Shown: positions 16,734-25,171 of the stretch, in pieces
Position numbering within the stretch: the first letter of the stretch is position 1
Layout of the letters: each line of letters begins with the position of its first letter
Source of the DNA: Streptomyces cyaneus
Lineage (GTDB): Bacteria; Actinomycetota; Actinomycetes; Streptomycetales; Streptomycetaceae
Direction: 5' to 3'
Assembly (NCBI RefSeq): GCF_004028635.1
Contig: NZ_RQJW01000007.1
Span: 186,001 to 250,000, forward strand
Length of the DNA stretch: 64,000 bases
Made by a program: the position numbers and the translations under genes
The notes under the pieces: model-generated
What the model was told of the DNA's origin: nothing
Seen by the model: only the letters and a program-made list of their open reading frames with translations
The model's database searches: none

Positions 16734-17680
16734 CGGATCCCGCCACCCCTTCGGCGCAACCTGCCTCAGTCGTACGACTGGACGTCCCCGGCGGGAAAGA
16801 CGTGACACACCGGGACGTGGCCGCCAATGGTGCGCGCTTCCACATCGCCGAGATGGGCGACGGCCCGCTGGTGCTGCTGCTGCACGGCTTCCCGCAGTTC
16901 TGGTGGACCTGGCGGCACCAGCTCGTCGCCCTCTCCGACGCGGGCTTCCGGGCCGTCGCCATGGACCTCAGGGGCGTCGGCGGCAGCGACCGTACGCCAC
17001 GCGGTTACGACCCGGCCAACCTCGCCCTCGACATCACCGGCGTGATCCGCTCGCTCGGCGAGCCCGACGCCGCGCTGGTCGGCCACGACCTGGGCGGATA
17101 CCTGGCGTGGACGGCGGCCGTGATGCGCCCCAAGCTCGTACGGCGGCTCGCGGTCGCATCCATGCCGCACCCCCGGCGCTGGCGCTCGGCGATGCTCTCG
17201 GACGTCAAGCAGACGAGTGCGAGTTCCTACATCTGGGGGTTTCAGCGGCCCTGGATTCCCGAGCGGCAGCTGACGGCCGACGACGGGGCGCTCGTCGCCC
17301 GGCTGATCCGGGACTGGTCGGGCCCGCGCCTGCCGGACGACGAGGCGGTGGAGGCGTACCGCCGCGCGATCTGCATCCCGTCGACGGCGCACTGCTCCAT
17401 CGAGCCGTACCGCTGGATGGTGCGCTCGCTGGCCCGCCCCGACGGCATCCAGTTCAACCGGCGCATGAAGCGACCGGTGCGTGTGCCGACGCTGCATCTG
17501 CACGGCTCCCTCGACCCCGTGATGCGTACGCGCAGCGCGGCCGGTTCGGGCGAGTACGTCGAAGCGCCGTACCGCTGGCGCCTGTTCGACGGGCTGGGGC
17601 ACTTCCCGCACGAGGAAGATCCGGTCGCCTTCTCCACCGAACTGATCAACTGGCTGAAAGACCCCGAACCCGATCGGTGA
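16730..17680 (+). CDS. Alpha/beta hydrolase, epoxide hydrolase-like
   Basis: A 316-residue alpha/beta hydrolase. HGFPQFWWTWRHQ provides the HG oxyanion motif and the WWxWRxQ signature of epoxide hydrolases. The nucleophile elbow is GHDLGG, so the nucleophile is Asp, as in epoxide hydrolases and haloalkane dehalogenases rather than Ser esterases. LHGSLDPVM and the GLGHFPHEE His complete the triad. Tyr residues of a cap domain are plausible in AHCSIEPYRWM. The gene is translationally coupled to the holin-X gene. The physiological epoxide is unknown. Confidence 0.88.
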   Translation: MTDPATPSAQPASVVRLDVPGGKDVTHRDVAANGARFHIAEMGDGPLVLLLHGFPQFWWTWRHQLVALSDAGFRAVAMDLRGVGGSDRTPRGYDPANLALDITGVIRSLGEPDAALVGHDLGGYLAWTAAVMRPKLVRRLAVASMPHPRRWRSAMLSDVKQTSASSYIWGFQRPWIPERQLTADDGALVARLIRDWSGPRLPDDEAVEAYRRAICIPSTAHCSIEPYRWMVRSLARPDGIQFNRRMKRPVRVPTLHLHGSLDPVMRTRSAAGSGEYVEAPYRWRLFDGLGHFPHEEDPVAFSTELINWLKDPEPDR

Positions 17681-17730
17681 CCGCGCCGATGCGCCCGGTA
17701 TCCGGAACTGAACGCGTGTCCTACGAACAG

Positions 17731-17757
17731 CCAATTGCCCGGCGCATAGGCCAATTG
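17731..17757. promoter_or_regulatory. Direct repeats CCAATTG two helical turns apart
   Basis: CCAATTG at 17731-17737 and 17751-17757, spaced 20 bp, lie about 50-75 bp before the small plus-strand ORF. The second copy extends to the palindrome CCAATTGG. A tandem activator site is possible but unproven. Confidence 0.3.
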
Positions 17758-17807
17758 GGGGCCCTGGGGGCGGTTATCGACCTTGGGGCAGGGGCAGACG
17801 TCGGGGT

Positions 17808-17990
17808 ATGGGCTGGACGCACGACTACAGTGACGCAGCACGCAATCGCCGCTCGGCCGGTGGGCTGAGCTCTCACCAGCGAGGCAGCGCCCCGCAGATG
17901 CAGGGTGCGGACCCGCGGGTGGGCATTCCGCGCATTCTGCGCCGCCGGGCCCGCTGGGTCTCGGTGCGCCTGCGCCACCCGCGCGGCTGA
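17808..17990 (+). CDS. Small basic conserved-looking protein of unknown function
   Basis: A 60-residue Arg-rich protein (MGWTHDYSDAARNRR... ending VRLRHPRG) with strong Streptomyces codon bias in the third position. Two further points favour a gene: it is preceded by operator-like repeats, and a hairpin begins immediately after its stop. The ribosome site CGGGG is modest. No domain or signal is recognised, and its basic character would suit nucleic-acid or ribosome binding, but that is only a guess. Confidence 0.5.
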   Translation: MGWTHDYSDAARNRRSAGGLSSHQRGSAPQMQGADPRVGIPRILRRRARWVSVRLRHPRG

Positions 17991-18012
17991 CCGGCCGCCT
18001 TTTCACGGCCGG
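17991..18012. terminator. Bidirectional hairpin between the small ORF and marP
   Basis: CCGGCCG (17991-17997) pairs with CGGCCGG (18006-18012) around CCTTTTCA. It sits between the convergent stops at 17990 and 18037. Confidence 0.55.
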
Positions 18013-18036
18013 GCTCACAGCTCCTTCAGCACGGAC

Positions 18037-19236
18037 CTACAGCGCGCAGCTGTCGCTGTCCACCTGCTGGTTGGCGGTACGCCCCTTGACGATGTCCTCC
18101 TGGATCTCGTCCGCGGTGAGCGCATAGCCGGTGTCGGCGTCGTCGAGGGACTTGGCGAAGACCACGCCGTACACCTTGCCTTCGGGCGTGAGCAGCGGGC
18201 CGCCGGAGTTGCCCTGGCGGACGGTCGCGTACAGCGAGTAGACGTCGCGGTGCACGGTGCCGCGGTGATAGATGTCCGGGCCGTTGGCCGGCAGGCGCCC
18301 ACGCACGCGTGCGGCACGCACGTCGTACGACCCGTTCTCCGGGAAGCCCGCGATGATCGCGCTGTCGCCGCTCTCGGCGTCGGTCGCCGTGAACTGCAGG
18401 GCGGGCGCCTTCATGTTCGGCACGTCGAGTACGGCGATGTCGCGCTCCCAGTCGTAGAGGACGACCGTCGCGTCGTACCTCTTGCCCTCGCCGCCTATCT
18501 GGACGGTGGGTTCGTCGACGCCGCCGACCACATGCGCGTTGGTCATGACGCGGCGGTCCGCGAAGACGAAACCGGTGCCTTCCAGGACCTTGCCGCAACT
18601 CGTCGCCGTGCCCATGACCTTGACGATGGAGCGCTGGGCGCGGGTGGCCACCGGGCTGTTGGCCAGGGCCGGGTCGGGCGGGGAGACCTCCTTGATCGGC
18701 TCGTTGGCGAAGGGACTGAAGACCTGAGGGAAGCCGTTCTGCGCGAGGACCGAGGTGAAGTCCTTGAACCAGGTGTCGGCCTCGTCGGGCAGCGTCTCGG
18801 AGACGCCCAGCAGCACCTTGGAGCTGCGGACCTCCTTGCCCATCCCCGGCAGTGTGGTCTGCCCGAGGGCAGAGCCGATCAGCCAGGCCACCAGAAGCAT
18901 GGCGAGGACGTTGACGAGGGCGCCGCCGGTCGCGTCCAGGGCGCGGGCCGGGGACCAGGTGATGTACCGGCGCAGCTTGTTGCCGAGGTGGGTGGTCAGG
19001 GCCTGGCCGACGGAGGCGCAGACGATGACGACGACGACCGCGACAACGGCGGCGGTCGTGCTCACCTCCGCGTTGTCCGTCAGCGCGTCCCAGATGACCG
19101 GAAGGAGGTACACGGCCACGAGGCCACCGCCGAGAAACCCGATCACCGAGAGGATGCCGACGACGAAGCCCTGGCGATAGCCCACGATCGCGAACCACAC
19201 GGCGGCGACCAGCAACAGGATGTCCACCACGTTCAC
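18037..19236 (-). CDS. MarP-family membrane-anchored serine protease (CvpA plus trypsin domain)
   Basis: A 399-residue protein. Four N-terminal membrane helices form a CvpA/colicin V production domain (residues 1-130). An extracytoplasmic linker and a chymotrypsin-fold protease follow, with triad His235 (MTNAHVV), Asp266 (WERDIAVLD) and Ser344 (QGNSGGPL). This is the architecture of mycobacterial MarP (Rv3671c), needed for acid and oxidative stress resistance, and in M. tuberculosis that gene also lies near nth and crp. A disulfide as in MarP could form between Cys214 and the C-terminal Cys397. It ends with the conserved DSCAL tail and begins at a GTG. Confidence 0.9.
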   Translation of the reverse strand: MNVVDILLLVAAVWFAIVGYRQGFVVGILSVIGFLGGGLVAVYLLPVIWDALTDNAEVSTTAAVVAVVVVIVCASVGQALTTHLGNKLRRYITWSPARALDATGGALVNVLAMLLVAWLIGSALGQTTLPGMGKEVRSSKVLLGVSETLPDEADTWFKDFTSVLAQNGFPQVFSPFANEPIKEVSPPDPALANSPVATRAQRSIVKVMGTATSCGKVLEGTGFVFADRRVMTNAHVVGGVDEPTVQIGGEGKRYDATVVLYDWERDIAVLDVPNMKAPALQFTATDAESGDSAIIAGFPENGSYDVRAARVRGRLPANGPDIYHRGTVHRDVYSLYATVRQGNSGGPLLTPEGKVYGVVFAKSLDDADTGYALTADEIQEDIVKGRTANQQVDSDSCAL

Positions 19237-19333
19237 TGCTTCAGGCCTCGCCTCGTCACTTTCCGATCACCACAGGACGGCCGGGGGACCGAGGGCAGGG
19301 CGCCCCGGGCAACACAGCACGGCAGACACCCTG

Positions 19334-20029
19334 TCATGACCGCCAGTCGAGCGGGACCTGCTTGTCCCGGTCCCAAGGTCGCTCCCAGCCCGAGAAATGG
19401 AGCAGACGGTCGATGATTCCGGCCGTGAAGCCCCAGACCAGGGCCGATTCGACCAGAAATGCCGGACCTCGATGGCCGCTGGGGTGGACGGTGGTGGCGC
19501 GGTTGTCCGGATTCGTGAGATCCGCCACGGGGACGGTGAAGACGCGGGCCGTCTCGTTCGGGTCGACGACGCCGACCGGGGTCGGCTCGCGCCACCAGCC
19601 CAGCACGGGCGTCACGACGAAACCGCTGACCGGGATGTACAGCTTGGGCAGCACGCCGAAGAGCTGGACGCCGCCCGGATCGAGCCCCGTCTCCTCCTCG
19701 GCCTCGCGCAGAGCGGCCCGCAGCGGCCCGTCGGCCTTCGGGTCACCGTCCTCGGGGTCGAGGGCACCGCCCGGGAAGGAGGGCTGGCCGGCGTGCGAAC
19801 GCAGCGAGCTGGCCCGCTCCATGAGCAGCAGCTCGGGCCCCTGCTCGCCCTCGCCGAAGAGAATCAGTACGGCGGACTGGCGCCCCGCGCCGCTCTTCGG
19901 CGGCAGGAACCGGCTCAGCTGCAACGGCTCGACCGTCTCCACGACCCGCACCACCGGATCCAGCCAGGTCGGCAGCCCGTCCTTGCTCAGCACCACCGGT
20001 CCGTCCTGCGTACCGCTCGCGCGCGTCAT
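19334..20029 (-). CDS. NUDIX hydrolase, coenzyme A pyrophosphatase-like
   Basis: A 231-residue protein with an intact Nudix box, GGALDPEDGD followed by LREAEEETGL. HAGQPSFPGG and the LLMERASSLRSHAGQ region are typical of CoA pyrophosphatases. It would hydrolyse CoA or related nucleotide diphosphates in the cytoplasm. ATG 20029 starts the conserved part. An in-frame GTG at 20161 would add 44 residues encoded by the 45-bp tandem repeats upstream, which I consider untranslated or optional. The gene lies between nth and marP on the same strand, as in other actinomycetes. Confidence 0.88.
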   Translation of the reverse strand: MTRASGTQDGPVVLSKDGLPTWLDPVVRVVETVEPLQLSRFLPPKSGAGRQSAVLILFGEGEQGPELLLMERASSLRSHAGQPSFPGGALDPEDGDPKADGPLRAALREAEEETGLDPGGVQLFGVLPKLYIPVSGFVVTPVLGWWREPTPVGVVDPNETARVFTVPVADLTNPDNRATTVHPSGHRGPAFLVESALVWGFTAGIIDRLLHFSGWERPWDRDKQVPLDWRS

Positions 20030-20075
20030 CGCCACCCCCGTCGTCCTGCCGACTCCAACGCCCGACGGCCCATGG

Positions 20076-20300
20076 ATCGTTCCGCCCGAACCGTACGACC
20101 ACACGCCTGTCGGCACCCGGATCGTTCCGACTTGCCCGTACGACCGCACGCCTGCCGCCACCTACACCGTTCCGCCGTAGCCCCATGACCGCACGCCCGC
20201 CGACACTCGGACCGTCCCGATGTGGCCATACGACCGCAAGCCCCCCGGCACCTCGACCGTTCCGCCCCGGCCGTACGGCCGCGTCGCGGCGCCCCAGCCC
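20076..20300. repeat. Five tandem copies of a 45-bp repeat between nth and the NUDIX gene
   Basis: Units start at 20076, 20121, 20166, 20211 and 20256 with no gaps. Each begins ATCGTTCCG or ACCGTTCCG, has CGTACGACCGCACGCC in the middle and ends near CGGCACC; the fifth is most diverged. As 45 is a multiple of three, the minus strand reads 15-residue repeats (GG-LRSYG-x-GTVRV), in frame with the NUDIX gene and interrupted by one TAG at 20164-20162. There are no spacers between units, which excludes CRISPR. Confidence 0.85.
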
Positions 20301-20315
20301 CTCCGGTTCCCACCG

Positions 20316-21488
20316 TCATCCGGCCCCCAGCGGCGGGGCCGGCTTGCCGCCCGCGTCCAGGTAGGACTGCGGGGGCTTGAGGCGTTGGCCGGGGAAGCCG
20401 CCCTTCTCGTACTTGAGGAGCTTCTTCGCCTTCTCCGGGTCCGTCTCACCCTCGCCGTACGCCGGGCAGAGCGGCGCGATGGGGCAGGCGCCGCACGCGG
20501 GCTTGCGGGCGTGGCAGATGCGGCGGCCGTGCCAGATCACGTGGTGCGAGAGGTCCGTCCAGTCGCTCTTGGGGAACAGCGCGCCGATCTCGGCCTCGAT
20601 CTTGTCCGGGTCGGTCTGCTCGGTCCACTGCCAGCGCCGCACCAGCCGCTGGAAGTGTGTGTCCACGGTGATGCCGGGGCGGCCGTAGGCGTTGCCGAGG
20701 ACGACGAAGGCCGTCTTGCGGCCGACGCCGGGCAGCTTGACCAGGTCCTCGAGCCGGCCCGGGACCTCGCCGCCGTGGTTCTCCACCAGCGACTTCGACA
20801 GGCCCATCACCGACTTGGTCTTGGCCCGGAAGAAACCGCAGGGGCGGAGGATCTCCTCGACTTCCTCGGGGTTGGCGGCGGCCAGGTCCTCGGGGGTGGG
20901 GTACTTGGTGAAGAGCGCGGGAGTCGTCTGGTTGACGCGCAGGTCGGTGGTCTGGGCGGACAGCACCGTGGCGACCAGGAGTTGGAAGGGGTTGTCGAAG
21001 TCCAGCTCGGGGTGGGCGTACGGAAAGACCTCGGCGAGCTCGCGGTTGATACGGCGGGCTCGGCGCACGAGGGCGGCGCGGGACTCGGCCGTGGGCGGCT
21101 TCGGGGTGACGGTCTTGACCGTGGATGCACCCTTTACTGCGGCGGTGACCTTCTCAGGGGCGATAGCGGGTTTTTTGGTGATCGCCTTCTTTGTGGTGAC
21201 CTTCTTCGCGGTCACCTTCTTCGCGGTCACCTTCTTCACCGCCGCGGCCTTCTTCGCGGGGGCCTTCTTCGCAGCGACTGCCTTCTTCGCGGGCGTGGCT
21301 TTCTTCGCGGCCGCCGACTTCTTCACCGCCACTTTCTCGCCACCCGTCGACGCCTCACCTGACGCCCCTTTCGCCGCTTTTGTCGTTTTCCTTCCGCCAC
21401 CGGGGCCCTGTTCGCCCACAGCGGAATCGCGACGTACAACCACCCGCCCAGCCCCCTTGGCCTGTGCTCTCACCGGCGATTTGGACAC
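20316..21488 (-). CDS. nth: Endonuclease III with a histone H1-like N-terminal tail
   Basis: A 390-residue protein. Residues about 135-375 are endonuclease III, a DNA glycosylase/AP lyase for oxidised pyrimidines. The helix-hairpin-helix is LPGVGRKTA with the catalytic Lys, the catalytic Asp is in VDTHFQRL, and the [4Fe-4S] cluster ligands have spacing C-X6-C-X2-C-X5-C (CHARKPACGACPIAPLC). The first 130 residues are Lys/Ala/Thr-rich with repeats such as KKVTAKK and AKKAPAKKA, like histone H1 or HupS tails, making it much longer than the 211-residue E. coli enzyme. The start is a GTG. The divergent gene is crp. Confidence 0.93.
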   Translation of the reverse strand: MSKSPVRAQAKGAGRVVVRRDSAVGEQGPGGGRKTTKAAKGASGEASTGGEKVAVKKSAAAKKATPAKKAVAAKKAPAKKAAAVKKVTAKKVTAKKVTTKKAITKKPAIAPEKVTAAVKGASTVKTVTPKPPTAESRAALVRRARRINRELAEVFPYAHPELDFDNPFQLLVATVLSAQTTDLRVNQTTPALFTKYPTPEDLAAANPEEVEEILRPCGFFRAKTKSVMGLSKSLVENHGGEVPGRLEDLVKLPGVGRKTAFVVLGNAYGRPGITVDTHFQRLVRRWQWTEQTDPDKIEAEIGALFPKSDWTDLSHHVIWHGRRICHARKPACGACPIAPLCPAYGEGETDPEKAKKLLKYEKGGFPGQRLKPPQSYLDAGGKPAPPLGAG

Positions 21489-21590
21489 CCGGCCAGCCTA
21501 AAGCCCGACACTGACATCCGCCCCGGACCCTGAAGATCGGCCCCCAATTGGACCCCTGCCGCTTACCTCGGGACACCTGTGCGGCATCCT

Positions 21591-21604
21591 TGTGACAGAT
21601 CACA
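21591..21604. promoter_or_regulatory. Crp-type site in the nth/crp divergent region
   Basis: TGTGACAGATCACA contains GTG-N6-CAC, the motif reported for S. coelicolor Crp. It lies about 90 bp before the crp start and 100 bp before nth, suggesting autoregulation. A short hairpin (TCCCCTG/CAGGGGA, 21639-21657) lies between it and the gene. Confidence 0.5.
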
Positions 21605-21692
21605 CTGTTTGGACCGTCCGGCAAAATGGGGAGCACGGTCCCCTGGTACACAGGGGAGCGATCCCCTGAGCAGGTCGACAAGGAGAGAACTC

Positions 21693-22367
21693 GTGGACGA
21701 CGTTCTGCGGCGCAACCCGCTCTTCGCGGCGCTCGATGACGAGCAGTCCGCGGAGCTCCGCGCCTCCATGAGTGAGGTGACCCTCGCACGCGGTGACTCC
21801 CTGTTCCACGAGGGCGACCCCGGTGACCGGCTCTATGTCGTCACCGAGGGCAAGGTGAAGCTCCACCGCACCTCACCCGACGGCCGCGAGAACATGCTGG
21901 CCGTCGTCGGTCCCGGCGAGCTCATCGGCGAGTTGTCCCTCTTCGACCCGGGCCCGCGTACGGCGACCGCCACCGCGCTGACCGAGGTCAAGCTGCTGGG
22001 TCTGGGCCACGGCGACCTCCAGCCCTGGCTGAACGCCCGCCCCGAGGTGGCCACCGCGCTCCTGCGTGCCGTCGCGCGCCGACTGCGCCGCACCAACGAC
22101 GCGATGTCCGACCTCGTCTTCTCGGACGTCCCCGGTCGCGTGGCCCGCGCGCTCCTCGACCTCTCCCGCCGCTTCGGCGTGCAGTCCGAAGAAGGCATCC
22201 ACGTCGTCCACGACCTCACCCAGGAGGAGCTGGCCCAGCTGGTCGGCGCCTCCCGCGAGACGGTCAACAAGGCGCTGGCCGACTTCGCGCAGCGCGGGTG
22301 GCTCCGCCTGGAGGCGCGTGCCGTGATCCTGCTCGACGTGGAGCGCCTGGCCAAGCGGTCGCGCTGA
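21693..22367 (+). CDS. crp: Crp/Fnr-family cAMP receptor protein
   Basis: A 224-residue regulator with an N-terminal cyclic-nucleotide-binding beta-roll (GELIGELSLFDPGPRTATATA is the phosphate-binding cassette), a dimerisation helix and a C-terminal winged helix with recognition helix QEELAQLVGASRETVNKALADF. Streptomyces Crp governs germination and antibiotic production. GTG 21693 has AAGGAGAG directly upstream; longer in-frame extensions lack a ribosome site. A 14-bp hairpin terminator follows the gene and a Crp site lies in the promoter region. Confidence 0.95.
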   Translation: MDDVLRRNPLFAALDDEQSAELRASMSEVTLARGDSLFHEGDPGDRLYVVTEGKVKLHRTSPDGRENMLAVVGPGELIGELSLFDPGPRTATATALTEVKLLGLGHGDLQPWLNARPEVATALLRAVARRLRRTNDAMSDLVFSDVPGRVARALLDLSRRFGVQSEEGIHVVHDLTQEELAQLVGASRETVNKALADFAQRGWLRLEARAVILLDVERLAKRSR

Positions 22368-22411
22368 GCGTCGCCGGCCCCGCATCCGGCCGGCATGCAG
22401 TCGTACGACAC

Positions 22412-22444
22412 CGGGGTCCCGTCTCACCACGAGGCGGGACCCCG
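22412..22444 (+). terminator. Terminator of crp
   Basis: A 14-bp stem (CGGGGTCCCGTCTC at 22412-22425 with 22431-22444, one G-U pair) and an ACCAC loop, 45 bp after the crp stop. Confidence 0.8.
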
Positions 22445-22496
22445 CTGCATTCGGCCACCCCTCGAACATCCACGCACCAGGAGATAGCCTCCGCCC

Positions 22497-23363
22497 ATGG
22501 CAAACGGGCAGTGGTACCCACCGGAGTGGCCGGACCGCATCCGTGCGCTCGCGGAAGGAAGCCTGACCCCTGTCGTTCCGAAGCGGGCGGCCACCGTCAT
22601 GCTGCTCAGAGACACCGGCGCCGGGCCGGCCGTGCACATGCTGCGCCGCCGGGCCTCCATGGCCTTCGCCGGTGGGGCGTACGCCTACCCGGGCGGTGGC
22701 GTCGATCCCCGCGACGAGCATCGGATCCGCTGGGCGGGCCCCACGCGCGCGTGGTGGGCACTCAGGCTCGGCGTCGATGAGGCGACGGCGCAGGCGATCG
22801 TCTGTGCGGCCGTGCGGGAGACATACGAAGAGGCGGGTGTCCTGCTCGCCGGGCCCACCGACGATTCCGTCGTCGGCGACACCACCGGCGAGGACTGGGA
22901 GGCCGACCGTGCCGCCCTGGTCGCCCGGGACCTGTCGTTCGCCGAGTTCCTGGACCGTCGGGGACTGGCCCTGCGCTCGGACCTGCTGGGCGCCTGGACC
23001 CGCTGGATCACCCCCGAGTTCGAGCCCCGCCGCTACGACACATGGTTCTTCGTCGCCGCTCTCCCTGAGGGCCAGCGCACCCGCAACGCCTCCACGGAGG
23101 CCGACCGTACGGTGTGGATCCGGCCCGCGGACGCCGCCGCCTCGTACGACAAGGGCGAGCTGCTGATGATGCCGCCCACCATCGCGACGCTGCGCCAGCT
23201 GACCCCGTACGACAGCGCCGCCCAAGCCCTCGCCACCGCCCCCGACCGGGACTTGACCGCCGTACTGGCACAGGCCCGCCTCGACAACGGCGAGATCGTG
23301 CTCTCCTGGCCGGGCCACGACGAGTTCACCAAGCACATCCCGACCGGCGGAGCCCCCGCATGA
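22497..23363 (+). CDS. NUDIX hydrolase
   Basis: A 288-residue NUDIX-fold protein. The Nudix box is stretched: PGGGVDPRDE, then an insert, then AAVRETYEEAGVLL, as in the long actinobacterial/eukaryotic NUDT19-like group. The substrate is probably an acyl-CoA or nucleoside diphosphate derivative and cannot be fixed from sequence. There is no Shine-Dalgarno; TAGCCT (22485-22490) ends 6 nt before the ATG, so the transcript is probably leaderless. The stop overlaps a 24-codon ORF that leads into the MBL gene. Confidence 0.85.
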   Translation: MANGQWYPPEWPDRIRALAEGSLTPVVPKRAATVMLLRDTGAGPAVHMLRRRASMAFAGGAYAYPGGGVDPRDEHRIRWAGPTRAWWALRLGVDEATAQAIVCAAVRETYEEAGVLLAGPTDDSVVGDTTGEDWEADRAALVARDLSFAEFLDRRGLALRSDLLGAWTRWITPEFEPRRYDTWFFVAALPEGQRTRNASTEADRTVWIRPADAAASYDKGELLMMPPTIATLRQLTPYDSAAQALATAPDRDLTAVLAQARLDNGEIVLSWPGHDEFTKHIPTGGAPA

Positions 23364-23434
23364 CCCTGCCCGCAGTCCGCGCACCGCGCGCCATGCCCGC
23401 AGTGCCCGCAGATCCGGAAGGCCCCCTCGTATGA
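23360..23434 (+). CDS. 24-residue bridging ORF between the NUDIX and MBL genes
   Basis: ATG at 23360 overlaps the NUDIX stop (ATGA) and its own stop overlaps the MBL start (ATGA). The peptide MTLPAVRAPRAMPAVPADPE plus four residues is Pro/Ala-rich with no domain. The double overlap suggests it carries ribosomes from one gene to the next rather than making a functional peptide. It may not be conserved. Confidence 0.4.
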   Translation: MTLPAVRAPRAMPAVPADPEGPLV

Positions 23435-24261
23435 CGGACGCAGCAGCCCTCCCCGGCCAGCCGCGAGGCGGGGTTCTCTCCGGCCCCGCCACCCCCCGCG
23501 CCGTCAACGTCCTCGCGCCCAACCCCTCCGCGATGACCCTGGACGGCACCAACACCTGGCTCCTGGCCGAACCGGACTCCGACCTCGCCGTCGTAGTCGA
23601 CCCGGGCCCGCTGGACGAGGGGCATCTGCGCAACGTCATCGACACGGCCGAGAAGGCCGGCAAGCGCGTCGCCCTGACCCTGCTCACGCACGGCCACCCG
23701 GACCACGCCGAGGGCGCCGTCCGCTTCGCCGAGCTGACCGGTACGCGCGTGCGTGCCCTCGACCCGGCGCTGCGGCTCGGCGACGAGGGGCTGGCCGCCG
23801 GGGACGTGGTCAGGGTGGGCGGGCTGGAGCTGCGCGTCGTTCCGACGCCGGGCCACACCGCCGACTCCCTCTCCTTCCACCTCCCGGCCGACCGCGCCGT
23901 CCTGACCGGCGACACGGTCCTGGGCCGAGGTACGACGGTCGTGGCACACCCCGACGGCCGCCTAGGCGACTACCTGGACTCGCTGCGGCGGCTCAGGTCC
24001 CTCACGGTCGACGACGGCGTACACACCGTCCTCCCAGGCCACGGGCCGGTCCTGGAGGACGCGCAGGGCGCCGTCGAGTTCTACCTCGCCCACCGCGCCC
24101 ACCGCCTCGCCCAGGTCGAGACGGCCGTGGAGAACGGCTACGGCACGCCCGCCGAGGTCGTCGCCCACGTCTACGCGGACGTGGACCGCTCCTTGTGGCC
24201 GGCGGCCGAACTGTCGGTGCGGGCGCAGTTGGACTACCTGGAGGAGCACGGCCTCATCTAG
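23431..24261 (+). CDS. Metallo-beta-lactamase-fold hydrolase
   Basis: A 276-residue MBL-fold enzyme with the metal motif THGHPDHAEG (HxHxDH), PGHTADSLSF, the bridging Asp in LTGDTVLG and the last His in LPGHGPVLED. The C-terminal helical region, HRLAQVETAVENGYGTPAEVV, resembles RNase Z/LACTB2-like proteins, which act on RNA or thioesters. It is expressed with the NUDIX gene through the bridging ORF. The true substrate is unknown. Confidence 0.88.
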   Translation: MTDAAALPGQPRGGVLSGPATPRAVNVLAPNPSAMTLDGTNTWLLAEPDSDLAVVVDPGPLDEGHLRNVIDTAEKAGKRVALTLLTHGHPDHAEGAVRFAELTGTRVRALDPALRLGDEGLAAGDVVRVGGLELRVVPTPGHTADSLSFHLPADRAVLTGDTVLGRGTTVVAHPDGRLGDYLDSLRRLRSLTVDDGVHTVLPGHGPVLEDAQGAVEFYLAHRAHRLAQVETAVENGYGTPAEVVAHVYADVDRSLWPAAELSVRAQLDYLEEHGLI

Positions 24262-24325
24262 GGCCCGTCGTCCGGATCATCCAGGCGTCGCGGGGCCTGG
24301 CACGCACTGCCCCGGACGACCGGCC

Positions 24326-25171
24326 TCAGTCCGCCCCCGCCTGGCCCGCCTGATCCGGCCGCGGCGCTTTGACGCCGTGCACGCGCGCGTACTCCTCGGC
24401 GAGCCACGGCCCGAGATCATCGACGTACGACCGGAGGGCCTGCGCGTCTCCCACCGGCTCGTACCCGCGTACGGCCGCCGCCCGCATCTGCGCTGCCCGC
24501 GCGGGGTAGTACGCGCCGAAGGCCTCGGCCATCTCCGCCAGGTCACTGGTCCAGCCGTTCCAGCGCGGCATCACCAAAGTGAACCCGGTCCGTACGAGAC
24601 GCCGGGACATGAACCGCACGAGCGGCTGCCGGGCCTCGTCCGTGTCGTCGGCTTCAGCGATGCGCCTGCGCCAGCGGGGCAGCAGCAGCGCGAGGTCCCC
24701 GTTGGTCTCCCGCGCGAGCAGGGAGTCGGGACGGTAGCGGGGCAGATACTCGGCCAGGTCCTCGCCGAGCAGCGGCGTGCACAGGCACGCGAGGAACCAC
24801 CCCAGGTCGTACGTCTCCAGATCGCTCAGCACCCGCGCCCGGCTGCACAGCAGCGTCCCGGCCCCGTCGATCTGCGGGAACTCCTTGTCCAGCCCCGCAT
24901 CGAGCTCCTGGGCGGCCTCCCGGTCGGCCTCGGCCGGCTCTTCGCGCAGGACGACCAGCAGATCGAGGTCGCTGCGGCCCACGCGCGCGGTACCGCGCGG
25001 AATCGACCCGTAGAGATAGGCGCTGTCCATCCGCGCCCCGAAGACGTCGAGCAGGCGCTCCCGCGCGCCGGCGACGACGGGCCGGAAGGCGCGGGGAACG
25101 CGCCCGAGGGCCCCTTCACGCCCGATGTACCCCTGGGCGTCGAGGCCTTTGCGGAGGACGGTTTCGGCCAT
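24326..25171 (-). CDS. Nucleotidyltransferase-domain protein (aminoglycoside adenylyltransferase-like fold)
   Basis: A 281-residue protein with a polymerase-beta-type nucleotidyltransferase motif YGSIPRGTARVGRSDLDLLVV (GS then DxD) near residues 54-75, followed by an all-helical C-terminal domain. The fold is that of AadA/KNTase-type enzymes and housekeeping minimal nucleotidyltransferases, but there is no specific drug-resistance signature, so no resistance function is claimed. ATG 25171 begins the conserved MAETVLRKG; a frame extension to 25228 is unlikely to be used. Confidence 0.75.
   Translation of the reverse strand: MAETVLRKGLDAQGYIGREGALGRVPRAFRPVVAGARERLLDVFGARMDSAYLYGSIPRGTARVGRSDLDLLVVLREEPAEADREAAQELDAGLDKEFPQIDGAGTLLCSRARVLSDLETYDLGWFLACLCTPLLGEDLAEYLPRYRPDSLLARETNGDLALLLPRWRRRIAEADDTDEARQPLVRFMSRRLVRTGFTLVMPRWNGWTSDLAEMAEAFGAYYPARAAQMRAAAVRGYEPVGDAQALRSYVDDLGPWLAEEYARVHGVKAPRPDQAGQAGAD

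Noticed and set aside
20076..20300. CRISPR array
   Set aside because: The five 45-bp units are contiguous without spacers, diverge along their whole length, and no cas gene is present.
24326..25171. Aminoglycoside resistance adenylyltransferase
   Set aside because: Only the generic nucleotidyltransferase motif is visible, and housekeeping homologues of this kind are widespread.
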